Part shown: positions 8,500 through 16,946 of the stretch, one piece after another
How the letters are laid out: the number at the start of each line of letters is the position of its first letter
Numbering within the stretch: position 1 is the stretch's first letter
Source: Cyanobacteria bacterium FACHB-471
Lineage (GTDB): Bacteria; Cyanobacteriota; Cyanobacteriia; Elainellales; Elainellaceae
Direction of reading: 5' to 3'
Assembly: GCA_014695345.1 (NCBI GenBank)
Contig: JACJOC010000049.1
Coordinates: 186,001-250,000 of the forward strand
DNA: 64,000 nt
The notes under the pieces: model-generated
Databases searched by the model: none
The model's input: the letters and a program-made list of their open reading frames with translations, nothing else
Told to the model about the DNA's origin: nothing
Program-made: the position numbers and the translations under genes

Positions 8500-9342
8500 A
8501 TGACTTCAACTCTGCAACAGCAAATCCAGCAATTTTATGACGCTTCTTCAGGTCTGTGGGAGCAGATCTGGGGTGAGCATATGCATCACGGCTATTATGG
8601 CGCGGCGGGCAACGAACGCAAAGAGCGACGGCAAGCGCAAATTGACCTAATAGAGGAATTGCTGAAATGGGGGGAAGTTCGCGAGGCAGAGCAAATTCTG
8701 GATGTGGGATGCGGCATTGGCGGCAGTTCACTGTACCTAGCTGAAAAGTTTGGGGCGATCGCCACTGGCATCACGCTCAGCCCCGTTCAGGCAAATCGCG
8801 CCACCGAACGCGCCACCGCTGCTGGCATCAACGCTAACTTCCAGGTTGCCGACGCGCTAAATATGCCTTTTCCCGACCAGTCATTTGACCTGGTCTGGTC
8901 GCTAGAAAGCGGTGAACATATGCCCGACAAGACCCAGTTTTTGCAGGAATGCTATCGAGTACTGAAGCCAGGCGGACTGTTTTTAATGGCGACCTGGTGC
9001 CACCGTCCGGCTCAGCCGCCTCATTCACCACTCAGCCAGGATGAGCAAAAGCATCTAGCAGAAATCTACCGCGTGTACTGCCTGCCCCAAGTGATTTCGC
9101 TGCCAGAATATGAGGCGATCGCCCACCAGCTCAACTTTCAAAACGTCCGTACAGCAGACTGGTCTGCCGCTGTAGCTCCATTTTGGGATATCGTGATCGA
9201 TTCTGCTTTTACGCCTGCTGCCCTATTGGGCTTGCTTTTCTCAGGTTGGACAACGATTCAGGCAGCGCTCTCACTGGGATTGATGCAGCGGGGCTACCAG
9301 CAGGGCTTAATCAAGTTTGGCTTGCTCTGTGGCACTCGCTAG
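8500..9342 (+). CDS. Tocopherol O-methyltransferase (gamma-tocopherol methyltransferase type)
   Basis: This SAM-dependent class I methyltransferase has motif I at ILDVGCGIGGSSLYLAEKFG, post-I ATGITLSP and the motif LVWSLESGEHMPD. These are characteristic of the tocopherol/sterol methyltransferase branch. The enzyme methylates gamma- to alpha-tocopherol, the last step of vitamin E synthesis. The N-terminal QQIQQFYDASSGLWEQIWGE matches cyanobacterial gamma-TMTs, so the ATG at 8500 (280 residues) is preferred over the one at 8470. Just downstream on the same strand is homogentisate phytyltransferase, the committed enzyme of the same pathway. This strongly supports the call over a plastoquinone or other small-molecule methyltransferase. 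Confidence 0.88.
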   Translation: MTSTLQQQIQQFYDASSGLWEQIWGEHMHHGYYGAAGNERKERRQAQIDLIEELLKWGEVREAEQILDVGCGIGGSSLYLAEKFGAIATGITLSPVQANRATERATAAGINANFQVADALNMPFPDQSFDLVWSLESGEHMPDKTQFLQECYRVLKPGGLFLMATWCHRPAQPPHSPLSQDEQKHLAEIYRVYCLPQVISLPEYEAIAHQLNFQNVRTADWSAAVAPFWDIVIDSAFTPAALLGLLFSGWTTIQAALSLGLMQRGYQQGLIKFGLLCGTR

Positions 9343-9410
9343 GCTAGGTTCGGTCTTTGAAACGATCCCCGAATTGCTTAAGATAAAGCCTGAATATCAC
9401 TTGGGCATCC

Positions 9411-10427
9411 ATGAGCCAGATTTCTCCGCAAGAATCCTCCATTTCTTCCCATCGTGCTGCAAAGTCAAACCTGGTTCAAAAACATGCCCCCTGGCTCTAT
9501 GCCTTCTGGAAATTTTCCCGTCCGCATACAGTCATTGGCACTAGCCTCAGTGTTTTGGGGCTATACGCCATCAGTTGGGCAATTGGAAATGGGGAATGGC
9601 AAACGGAAAGTGCATCGATTGGCGATCGCCTCCTGCCCCTACTGTTTGCCTGGATCGCCTGTCTCTGCGGCAACGTCTATATCGTTGGGCTAAACCAGCT
9701 TGAAGATGTGGCAATCGATCGGGTGAATAAACCTCATCTGCCGTTGGCCTCAGGGGAATTTTCTCGGCGGGAAGCCTGGGCGATTGTGCTGGTTACGGGA
9801 GCGGCAGCGCTGGCGTTGTCAGTCTGGCAAGGTCAGTTTCTAGCAGCAATGGTATGGTCAAGCCTGGCGATTGGAACTGCCTATTCTCTCCCACCCATTC
9901 GTTTGAAGCGGTTTCCGTTCTGGGCTTCGCTGTGCATCTTCACAGTACGGGGGGCGATCGTCAATCTAGGGCTGTTTCTGCACTTTAGCCAGCAGTTTGA
10001 AGGAATTGACGGAATTCCAGTGTCGGTTTGGGCACTGACGCTATTTATTCTGCTGTTTACGTTTGCGATCGCCATTTTCAAAGATATTCCTGATCTGGAA
10101 GGCGATCGCCTCTACAACATTTCGACCTTCACCCTGCGGCTAGGACAGCAAACTGTGTTCAACCTGGCCCGCTGGGTGCTAACCGTCTCCTACATAGCCA
10201 TCATCCTGGTAGGTGCATTTCTGCCTTCCACAAATGCTGTATTCCTGATTGGTACACACCTCCTAACGTTGTTTGCCCTTTGGTGGCAAAGCTTCAAGGT
10301 AGATTTGAACGACAAGCAGGGCAAAAATGTAGCAGGCACACTCTCCTACACCGCTTTTTACCAGTTCATCTGGAAACTGTTTTTTCTAGAATATTTCATC
10401 TTTCCGATCGCTTGCCTGCTAGTTTGA
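9411..10427 (+). CDS. Homogentisate phytyltransferase
   Basis: This 338-residue UbiA-family prenyltransferase has about nine membrane helices. The first Asp-rich motif is NQLEDVAIDRVNKP (Asn95, Asp99, Asp103), and a second, FKDIPDLEGDRLYNI, lies in the later cytosolic loop. These bind Mg2+-prenyl diphosphate. The enzyme condenses homogentisate with phytyl diphosphate, with decarboxylation, to make 2-methyl-6-phytylbenzoquinol for tocopherol. Both motifs and the SRPHTVIGTSLSVLG entry segment are those of plant VTE2 and cyanobacterial Slr1736-type enzymes. The gene follows the tocopherol methyltransferase by 68 bp, forming a vitamin E pair. Confidence 0.92.
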   Translation: MSQISPQESSISSHRAAKSNLVQKHAPWLYAFWKFSRPHTVIGTSLSVLGLYAISWAIGNGEWQTESASIGDRLLPLLFAWIACLCGNVYIVGLNQLEDVAIDRVNKPHLPLASGEFSRREAWAIVLVTGAAALALSVWQGQFLAAMVWSSLAIGTAYSLPPIRLKRFPFWASLCIFTVRGAIVNLGLFLHFSQQFEGIDGIPVSVWALTLFILLFTFAIAIFKDIPDLEGDRLYNISTFTLRLGQQTVFNLARWVLTVSYIAIILVGAFLPSTNAVFLIGTHLLTLFALWWQSFKVDLNDKQGKNVAGTLSYTAFYQFIWKLFFLEYFIFPIACLLV

Positions 10428-10555
10428 AAGGTAGCCATCCCAGCAAGATAGAATCGAAGTGATTTGACAAGCAAATATTAGTGTCAAAGTATAAAATTTC
10501 ATCACGCTAGTTCAACAGCTTCAACAACTAGATCACGAGAGGAGAGTCCCAACGC

Positions 10556-12709
10556 ATGGGTAAAGTAGTCGGCATTGACTTAGGCACAACCAATTCAGTT
10601 GTAGCCGTTATGGAGGGCGGCAAGCCTGTTGTCATAGCCAATGCAGAAGGAATGCGAACTACCCCCTCTGTGGTTGGCTTTAGCAAAGAGGGCGAACGGC
10701 TAGTCGGTCAGATGGCCCGCAGGCAGACCGTGCTAAATCCACAAAACACCTTCTATGGCGTAAAGCGCTATATCGGACGCAAGTACACCGAACTGACTCC
10801 AGAATCCCGGCGAGTTCCCTACACCATTCGCAAAGACGAGTATGGCAACGTCAAAATCAAGTGCCCTCGCCTCCAAAAAGAATTTGCTCCCGAAGAAATT
10901 TCGGCAATGGTGCTGCGAAAACTGGCAGAAGAAGCCAGCCGTTATCTAGGTGAACCGGTTACGGGTGCAGTAATCACCGTTCCAGCTTATTTCAATGACT
11001 CTCAGCGACAGGCAACGCGAGATGCAGGGCGAATTGCCGGACTTGATGTAAAACGCATCCTGAATGAGCCGACTGCCGCCTCCCTGGCTTATGGCTTAGA
11101 CAACCAAGAGAGCCAAACTATCCTGGTATTTGATTTGGGTGGTGGCACCTTCGACGTTTCTATCCTTGAAGTTGGGGATGGCGTATTTGAAGTAAAGGCA
11201 ACTAGCGGTGACACGCAGCTTGGCGGCAATGATTTCGATAAAAAGATTGTGGATTGGTTGGCAGAACAGTTTTTAGAAACTGAGGGAATTGACCTGCGGC
11301 GGGAACGCCAATCCCTGCAACGGCTCATGGAAGCAGCCGAAAAAGCCAAAATTGAGCTTTCTGGGGTCAGTGTCACTGACATTAACTTGCCTTTTATCGC
11401 TGCTACCGAAGATGGTCCAAAGCATTTAGAAACCCGCTTGACTCGCTCTCAGTTTGAAGGGCTATGTGGTGATTTGATTAGCCGCTTGCGGCTGCCCGTC
11501 AAGCAAGCTCTAACCGATGCAGGGCTAAGCCCAGTACAGATTGATGAAGTGGTTTTGGTGGGCGGGTCTACGCGCATTCCGCTGGTACAACAGTTGGTGC
11601 GATCGCTCGTCGATAAAGAACCCAACCAAAACGTCAATCCTGACGAAGTAGTCGCTGTTGGTGCGGCAATTCAGGCAGGTATTCTCACCCAGGAAGTGAG
11701 AGATATTCTGCTGCTAGACGTTACTCCACTGTCGTTGGGTTTAGAAACGATTGGCGGCGTGATGAAAAAACTGATTCCGCGCAACACCACGATCCCGGTT
11801 CGTCGCTCGGATGTTTTCTCCACTGCTGAGAACAATCAAACCCTGGTAGAAGTTCACGTTCTCCAGGGTGAACGCGAAATGGCATCTGACAACAAATCCC
11901 TCGGACGCTTTAAGCTGATGGGTATTCCTCCGGCTCCCCGAGGCGTACCGCAAATTTCAGTCTCTTTCGACATCGATGCAAACGGCATCCTCCAAGTGAC
12001 CGCCCTGGATAGAACTACTGGACGAGAGCAAGGCATCACCGTTCAAGGCGCTTCCACGCTGAGTGAATCTGAAGTCAACCGGATGATTCAGGAAGCAGAG
12101 CGGTTTTCTGCCTCCGACCGGGAAAGACGAGAGCGGGTGGAAAAACGGACCAAAGCGGAAGCACTCACCTTTCAGGCAGAACGTCAGCTTCGCGAAGTTG
12201 CCCTGGATTTTGGCATGCAGTACGCCAGCAACCATCGCCGTCGCATCGAAAACCTGATTCAGGAATTGCGAGAAAGCCTAGCGCAAGAAGATGATCGGGG
12301 TATCGACATTGCTCAAGCTGAGCTGCAAGATGCTCTGTATGAGCTGCGGCGAGAAGTTTATCAGTACGCCAAAGAGCTGGATGAGGAAGATGACTTTTTC
12401 GGTTCCATCAAGCGAACCTTTACCGGCGAACGGGATCGCGATCCCTACGACCGTGATCCTTACGCCCGCGACCCCTATGCGCGTGATCCTTACGCTCGTG
12501 ACCCCTACGCTCGTGACTCTTATAGTAGGGACAATAATTCCTATAACCGAGATAGTTGGGATCAAGACGATTGGGATGCGCCATCTCGCTCGCCCCGTCG
12601 CCCCTCCGACAACAATCGTCCCTCCTATGACAACAGTGGGTATGGGACTGGCGGTGGTCGTTACAATGCCCCCGTTGATGATGATTGGGATGATGATGAT
12701 GGCTGGTAG
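10556..12709 (+). CDS. dnaK: Chaperone DnaK (DnaK3-like, with extended Arg/Asp/Tyr-rich tail)
   Basis: This is a 717-residue Hsp70. The ATPase domain has [35 protein letters not shown] and [17 protein letters not shown]. The substrate domain starts near [17 protein letters not shown] and is followed by the helical lid. After about residue 610 comes a long polar tail with six RDPYA-like repeats and a final Asp/Trp-rich end ([10 protein letters not shown]). It lacks the EEVD-like or short ends of housekeeping DnaK. Cyanobacterial DnaK3 proteins carry long tails and associate with thylakoids, and are encoded beside a dnaJ gene as here. A strong ribosome site (GAGAGGAGAG) precedes the ATG. Confidence 0.93.
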   Translation: MGKVVGIDLGTTNSVVAVMEGGKPVVIANAEGMRTTPSVVGFSKEGERLVGQMARRQTVLNPQNTFYGVKRYIGRKYTELTPESRRVPYTIRKDEYGNVKIKCPRLQKEFAPEEISAMVLRKLAEEASRYLGEPVTGAVITVPAYFNDSQRQATRDAGRIAGLDVKRILNEPTAASLAYGLDNQESQTILVFDLGGGTFDVSILEVGDGVFEVKATSGDTQLGGNDFDKKIVDWLAEQFLETEGIDLRRERQSLQRLMEAAEKAKIELSGVSVTDINLPFIAATEDGPKHLETRLTRSQFEGLCGDLISRLRLPVKQALTDAGLSPVQIDEVVLVGGSTRIPLVQQLVRSLVDKEPNQNVNPDEVVAVGAAIQAGILTQEVRDILLLDVTPLSLGLETIGGVMKKLIPRNTTIPVRRSDVFSTAENNQTLVEVHVLQGEREMASDNKSLGRFKLMGIPPAPRGVPQISVSFDIDANGILQVTALDRTTGREQGITVQGASTLSESEVNRMIQEAERFSASDRERRERVEKRTKAEALTFQAERQLREVALDFGMQYASNHRRRIENLIQELRESLAQEDDRGIDIAQAELQDALYELRREVYQYAKELDEEDDFFGSIKRTFTGERDRDPYDRDPYARDPYARDPYARDPYARDSYSRDNNSYNRDSWDQDDWDAPSRSPRRPSDNNRPSYDNSGYGTGGGRYNAPVDDDWDDDDGW
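12437..12526 (+). repeat. Six 15-bp tandem repeats inside the dnaK3 tail
   Basis: Six in-frame 15-bp units encode RDPYD, four copies of RDPYA, then RDSYS. The units differ at third codon positions, so the peptide is conserved better than the DNA, which suggests selection on the protein. Confidence 0.85.
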
Positions 12710-12885
12710 ATGTGGCGATCAGCCAGGAGTTGAGAGAAGATGTATGATTAGTGACCCTATCTAATTCATATAGCCTGATTCTCTAAGCTGAATCGATTAA
12801 ACCGTTGCAGCAGGTTTCTGTTTGCCATCTACCCCCTCCCTTCTTTCAACCTTTATGGAACGCCATAGCGATCGCCAATTCACCT

Positions 12886-13860
12886 ATGCAAAACTTTCGG
12901 AACTACTATGAGATTCTGGGCGTTCCCAGAGATGCAACGGTTGAAGAAATTAAAAAGGTATACCGCCGACTCGCACGGCAGTATCACCCAGACTTAAATC
13001 CAGGGGATAAGGCTGCTGAGGAAAAGTTTAAGGACGTAGGGGAAGCCTATGAAGTCCTGTCTGATACCAGCAAACGGGCGCAATACGATCAGTTCAGCCG
13101 TTTCTGGAAGCAGGGAGGCTTTCAGGGCAATACACCCCGCTCAAAAAGCTGGAACAACCGAGGGGGCGATCGCACTGCCACTCAAGAAGTCGATTTCAGC
13201 GATTTTCCTGACTTTAATAGCTTCGTAGACCAGCTTCTCAACCGCCGCGCGGATGCTTCTGGTGGAACGACCCGCAGCACCACAGCCCGCGATCCCTATC
13301 GTCCAGGAAACACTAAAACCGCTTATACTGTCACCTCATCTCGTCCTGGTCGCCGAGATGCTGAAGCACGCCTGAGCGTACCGTTAGACAAAGCCTATCA
13401 GGGCGGCAGAGAGCGAATTCGCTTGGAAGATGGGCGATCGCTAGAGGTCAATATGCCGCCTGGAATGGTCACAGGGCAGCGCATCCGGCTCAAAGGTCAG
13501 GGTGTATCTGGAGGTGACCTGTATCTCAAAATTGACGTAGCGCCTCACTCTTTCTTCAAAGTAGAAGGCTCAGACATCTTCTGCCAGCTTCCCGTCACCC
13601 CAGTTGAAGCTGTCTTAGGTGGGGCGATCGAGGTGCCCACGCTAGATGGTTTAGTGAAGATGATGATTCCCTCGGGCGTGCGGTCAGGGCAAAAACTGCG
13701 GCTGAGCGGCAAAGGCTATCCGCTTGACGGACGGCGCGGCGATCAAATCGTTGAAATCCAGATCATCGTTCCCAAGGAAGTCAGCCCCCAGGAACGAGAT
13801 CTCTACGAAAAGCTGCGCCAGCTTGAAACCTTTAACCCTCGCGTCGGGCTATCTCTGTAA
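12886..13860 (+). CDS. dnaJ: DnaJ-type co-chaperone (type II, no zinc finger)
   Basis: The J domain (about residues 4-70) carries the HPD motif ([18 protein letters not shown]). A polar linker of about 80 residues follows, then two beta-rich C-terminal substrate domains ([15 protein letters not shown] to [12 protein letters not shown]). There is no CxxCxGxG zinc finger, so this is a CbpA/Sis1-like type II J-protein. It stimulates the ATPase of its Hsp70, here almost surely the DnaK encoded 176 bp upstream. The ATG at 12886 is chosen because known family members start a few residues before [11 protein letters not shown]. An in-frame TTG at 12805 would add 27 atypical residues. Confidence 0.92.
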   Translation: MQNFRNYYEILGVPRDATVEEIKKVYRRLARQYHPDLNPGDKAAEEKFKDVGEAYEVLSDTSKRAQYDQFSRFWKQGGFQGNTPRSKSWNNRGGDRTATQEVDFSDFPDFNSFVDQLLNRRADASGGTTRSTTARDPYRPGNTKTAYTVTSSRPGRRDAEARLSVPLDKAYQGGRERIRLEDGRSLEVNMPPGMVTGQRIRLKGQGVSGGDLYLKIDVAPHSFFKVEGSDIFCQLPVTPVEAVLGGAIEVPTLDGLVKMMIPSGVRSGQKLRLSGKGYPLDGRRGDQIVEIQIIVPKEVSPQERDLYEKLRQLETFNPRVGLSL

Positions 13861-13869
13861 CAATTGCGC

Positions 13870-14481
13870 TCAAGTCAACGTCGGAACTGCCATACCGCGC
13901 TGCACAGCAGGTCTTTGACCTACCGCTTCAACCCATCGCTTTAGATTAGGGTGGTCATCAAGGGTTAAGCCTTGAAACTCGTAGATTGCAACCCAGGGAT
14001 AGGTTGCAACATCGGCAATGGAATAGTCACCACAGATAAACTCGCGATCTTGAAGCTGCTTGTCTAGTACACCATAGATCCGCAGCGTTTCTTTTTCGTA
14101 GCGTGCGATCGCATAGGGAATTTGCTCTGGCGCAAACTTACGAAAGTGGTTGAGTTGCCCGAACATCGGACCCACACCCCCCATTTGAAACATCAGCCAT
14201 TGCAGCACCTCGTAGCGGCTCTTTGGCTCAGTCGGCATCAGCTTCCCCGTCTTTTCTGCCAGGTAAATCAAAATCGCGCCTGACTCAAAGATCTTCATAC
14301 CCGTGTCTTGATCGACGATTGCCGGAATCTTGCTATTTGGGTTGACCGCCACGTACTCTGGCGTGAATTGATCATTCTTACGAATGTCAATGACATGAAC
14401 GCTGTAAGGTAAACCAACCTCTTCCAGCATTACAGAAGCCTTGCGTCCATTTGGAGTAGTGAATGTGTACAAATCAATCAT
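13870..14481 (-). CDS. Glutathione S-transferase family protein (YfcG/Ure2-like)
   Basis: This is a 203-residue protein from the ATG at 14481. An N-terminal thioredoxin-fold GST domain (IDLYTFTTPNGRKASVMLEE, then NPNSKIPAIVDQDTG and IFESGAILIYLAEK with the ES pair that binds the gamma-glutamyl group) is followed by an all-helical C domain. The TPNGRK start and the PNSKIPAI motif fit the nu-class/YfcG group, which often act as disulfide reductases using glutathione. A longer frame to 14610 would add 43 residues with no GST character. It is convergent with dnaJ, with 9 bp between stops. Confidence 0.87.
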   Translation of the reverse strand: MIDLYTFTTPNGRKASVMLEEVGLPYSVHVIDIRKNDQFTPEYVAVNPNSKIPAIVDQDTGMKIFESGAILIYLAEKTGKLMPTEPKSRYEVLQWLMFQMGGVGPMFGQLNHFRKFAPEQIPYAIARYEKETLRIYGVLDKQLQDREFICGDYSIADVATYPWVAIYEFQGLTLDDHPNLKRWVEAVGQRPAVQRGMAVPTLT

Positions 14482-14969
14482 AAAGTCAGGTTTAACGAAA
14501 CAATAAATCCACTGTAATGCGAATAGATTAAGGCTGCATTGTAGAAGTTTTACCCTTACGTCAGTAAAACTATCAGGAGAGGACTTCAGGGGAATATTAG
14601 GTGATAACACGAGTCGCCTAACTTCTTGGCATAAGCATTTGCCTTCAGATAGGAATAGAGAAAAGAAAAAGCTAGTAATTTGACGGTATTAGTTATTCTC
14701 TATTGCAGAATTATACTCACGTTTTACGCACAGAATACCTTCTCTTCTACGTGGAATCATCTGACAGAAAAGCTTTTAAGAAATTTGAGTGAAATTAGTA
14801 TTTTACTCATTGCCGCTTCAATGTTTCATAAATAACCTTAAATCATGCAACATTTTCTGTGTTGTTATTCCCTATCAATTGGCTAGACCTTCTTTAGATT
14901 TACAAGTCCAAATTGATGGATCTAAAGCAATTCAAGCTTTAACTGCGTAAGTACTAAACAAGCAAAACG
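14482..14969. other. 488-bp gene-free region upstream of the PEP-CTERM gene
   Basis: This AT-rich stretch lies between the divergent GST and PEP-CTERM genes and should hold both promoters. No convincing gene, tRNA or strong hairpin is seen. One short open stretch ends with a TAA near 14950 but has no start or ribosome site. Confidence 0.5.
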
Positions 14970-15749
14970 ATGAAACTAAAATACATTGCAACTTGTGCTG
15001 GGCTGATAGCGAGCAGCGTTCTAGCCTTCTCTAATGCTCCAGCTCAAGCTTTTTCGTTCACGACCAATTTTTCGGGCAACAATCCCAAAGGCAACATTCT
15101 TCTAAACTCAGTTAAACTCACCGATGGAAGCGTGATTGACGATTTTGCCCTGGTTAATCGAGCTAACATCATCAGCAACGATCTATGGACAGGCGGAAAT
15201 ACTGGCGCTGCCAGCGCTGATATGGGAGATCAAGCAACGATTGGCACTCAGCAAGAGCGGCTTGACAACAACAGTGCAGTCGCGGCTCTGGGCAACCTGA
15301 ACCTGAACAGCATTATCGATACTGAAGATTCAGGACGCTCGGTCATTGATGTTTTCTTCTCCTCCGCAGTAGACAACTTGTTCTTCTGGGAGAGAGGCAT
15401 GAACAGTAAGCTAGACATTCAGGCGCTTGATGCCAGCGGAAGGGTGATTGGCAATCTGCTAACTTCCTATTCTGGACAATGGCAATACGCTGGATATGGC
15501 ATCGATACGAAGGAAATTAGCGGCACTCAGCGAGTTGGCTCTTTGGGCATCAGTTTGGCAGACCTGGGAGTAGCCAGCCCAATCTTTGGAGTCCGTGTAG
15601 CTAGCCGAGGTGCTGCATACAACGGTCCGGATTGGAAAGTAGCAGGTTCAGCTACTTCTGTTCCTGAACCCGCTACTTTAGCAGGTTTGGGCTTGGTGGC
15701 AGGTGCGATCGCCACCTCTCGCCGCCGCAAAGCAGGCAATCCTGCTTAA
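14970..15749 (+). CDS. PEP-CTERM exosortase-sorted surface protein
   Basis: This 259-residue exported protein has an N-terminal signal peptide (residues 1-27, ending APAQA before FSFTTNFSG). A beta-rich body carries repeated NLxxNSI/DV strands. The C-terminal sorting signal is SVPEPATLAGLGLVAGA, then a hydrophobic helix and a basic end (TSRRRK). PEP-CTERM signals are processed by exosortase and direct proteins to the extracellular matrix or outer surface. The body, with an LNSVKLTDGSVIDDFALVN opening, resembles cyanobacterial exosortase-dependent surface proteins of the XDP type, though I hold that subfamily loosely. It is monocistronic, with a strong terminator 31 bp after the stop. Confidence 0.85.
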   Translation: MKLKYIATCAGLIASSVLAFSNAPAQAFSFTTNFSGNNPKGNILLNSVKLTDGSVIDDFALVNRANIISNDLWTGGNTGAASADMGDQATIGTQQERLDNNSAVAALGNLNLNSIIDTEDSGRSVIDVFFSSAVDNLFFWERGMNSKLDIQALDASGRVIGNLLTSYSGQWQYAGYGIDTKEISGTQRVGSLGISLADLGVASPIFGVRVASRGAAYNGPDWKVAGSATSVPEPATLAGLGLVAGAIATSRRRKAGNPA

Positions 15750-15779
15750 CTCGGTTCTTCTAGAAGTTAAGTGCCTGAG

Positions 15780-15810
15780 AAGGGGGTGGGACAAAGTCCC
15801 ACCCCTTTTT
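15780..15810 (+). terminator. Rho-independent terminator of the PEP-CTERM gene
   Basis: A perfect 10-bp GC-rich stem (GGGGTGGGAC and GTCCCACCCC) with a 3-nt loop is followed by five T on the plus strand, directly after the PEP-CTERM gene. It also separates that gene from the convergent minus-strand operon ending at 15813. Confidence 0.88.
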
Positions 15811-15812
15811 AT

Positions 15813-16217
15813 CTATCTCAAGAGTTTTGGCTTACAGCTTGTGGTGTAGGCACGCCAGCCGCCCCATTGAGTAATTTCAAGTTGGTCTTTGCAGAGAAAG
15901 GCTTCTCCAAGAACACCTAGAACCACTTCGCCATTGTTCAAACGAACCTTGCCAATGCAAAGCCCGGGGGGTTCTTGTAGCAAAATCTGGCAAACGCCTG
16001 CGGGAGGAACTGCCCAGATTTCGACGGCGATCGCTGCTCCTCCTTCAGCAACTTTCATCATGGCGGGATGGCGGTCGGCAATTGACCAGAGCCGATAAGC
16101 GGGTTCTGTAATGGTTTCTCGCACAAACTCAGCGCCCGCTTTTTGTAGATTTTGGTTTAATTCCAGTCCGCGCATCAGGGTGCCGTTGACTGCCAGGTAA
16201 ATTTTCTTCATCTGCAC
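15813..16217 (-). CDS. Allophanate hydrolase C-terminal-domain (AHC) related protein
   Basis: This 134-residue protein starts with KKIYLAVNGTLMRGLELNQN, the fold-opening motif of the gamma-glutamylcyclotransferase-like AHC domain at the end of allophanate hydrolases. It continues with AYRLWSIADRHPAM and GEVVLGVLGEA. In full-length allophanate hydrolase an amidase domain attacks allophanate, and the C domain is reported to help convert the resulting N-carboxycarbamate. Here the domain is free-standing, with no amidase part. It directly abuts a biuret/triuret-type hydrolase gene (stop and start adjacent) and is the last gene of the operon, so a role in ureide breakdown is a fair inference. Activity is unknown. 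Confidence 0.72.
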   Translation of the reverse strand: MQMKKIYLAVNGTLMRGLELNQNLQKAGAEFVRETITEPAYRLWSIADRHPAMMKVAEGGAAIAVEIWAVPPAGVCQILLQEPPGLCIGKVRLNNGEVVLGVLGEAFLCKDQLEITQWGGWRAYTTSCKPKLLR

Positions 16218-16937
16218 CTAACCAACCGGAGTATTGACTAAATCCAGAGCAGCCTTGGGAGTATCCCAGCCCGTTTCTGCTAGTCCTTGTAAGACCGCAG
16301 CGGCGGGAGCAGTCCAGCCAACAATGCCGCCTTGAGCGCAAACCATTTCTAGCGTGGCTTGCTTGAACTCAGGGAAGTAGCTCTCGGTGCAGTCTTCTAT
16401 TAGCAGGCACTCATAGCCGCGGTCGTTGGCTTCTCGCATCGTGGTTTGAACGCAGACTTCGGTGGTTACACCAGTAATCAACAGATGAGTGATGCCTCGT
16501 TCCTGCAAGTGGGTTGCTAGATCCGTGTTGTAGAAAGCGCCCTTTCCTGGCTTGTAAATGATGGTTTCTCCTGAAACGGGTGCCAGTTCTGAAATGATGC
16601 CGTTTCCAGGTTCGCCTTTGATTAGGATTCGTCCCATCGGTCCGGGGTCGCCAATTTTGAGCGCAGCTTTACCCCGATTGAGTTTGGCGGGCGGACAGTC
16701 TGATAGGTCAGGCTGATGACACTCAATTGTGTGAAAGACGGGTAAGCGATACTGCCGAAATGCTGCCAGCAACTGTCTTAGCGTTGGTACGATCGCCTGC
16801 AATCGGCTGACATCATTTCCTAAAGCATCTCCGAAACCGCCTGGTTTCAGGAAATCTCGCTGCATGTCAATGATGATCAGTGCTACGCCAGTCAGAGGCA
16901 GTTCGTAATTGTAGGGTTTAGCGGGAATGGTGATCAT
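16218..16937 (-). CDS. Isochorismatase-family cysteine hydrolase (triuret/biuret hydrolase-like)
   Basis: This 239-residue cysteine hydrolase has the triad Asp24 (IIIDMQRDF), Lys129 ([13 protein letters not shown]) and Cys162 ([19 protein letters not shown]). It also has the [19 protein letters not shown] loop and a cis-peptide TGVTTE. It is a clear paralogue of the hydrolase at 18624-19310, sharing the [19 protein letters not shown] and QGG segments, but it differs round the substrate pocket and lacks that protein's N-terminal Tyr/Pro-rich strand. The group includes biuret hydrolase BiuH and triuret hydrolase TrtA, which remove terminal amide nitrogen as ammonia. Its place beside the AHC gene and transporter ATPase suggests a related ureide substrate. 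Which one is not visible. Confidence 0.82.
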   Translation of the reverse strand: MITIPAKPYNYELPLTGVALIIIDMQRDFLKPGGFGDALGNDVSRLQAIVPTLRQLLAAFRQYRLPVFHTIECHQPDLSDCPPAKLNRGKAALKIGDPGPMGRILIKGEPGNGIISELAPVSGETIIYKPGKGAFYNTDLATHLQERGITHLLITGVTTEVCVQTTMREANDRGYECLLIEDCTESYFPEFKQATLEMVCAQGGIVGWTAPAAAVLQGLAETGWDTPKAALDLVNTPVG

Positions 16938-16946
16938 AGGTTTCTT

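Noticed and set aside
12291-12764. 157-codon frame overlapping the end of dnaK
   Set aside because: It is a frame-shifted shadow of the repetitive dnaK tail.
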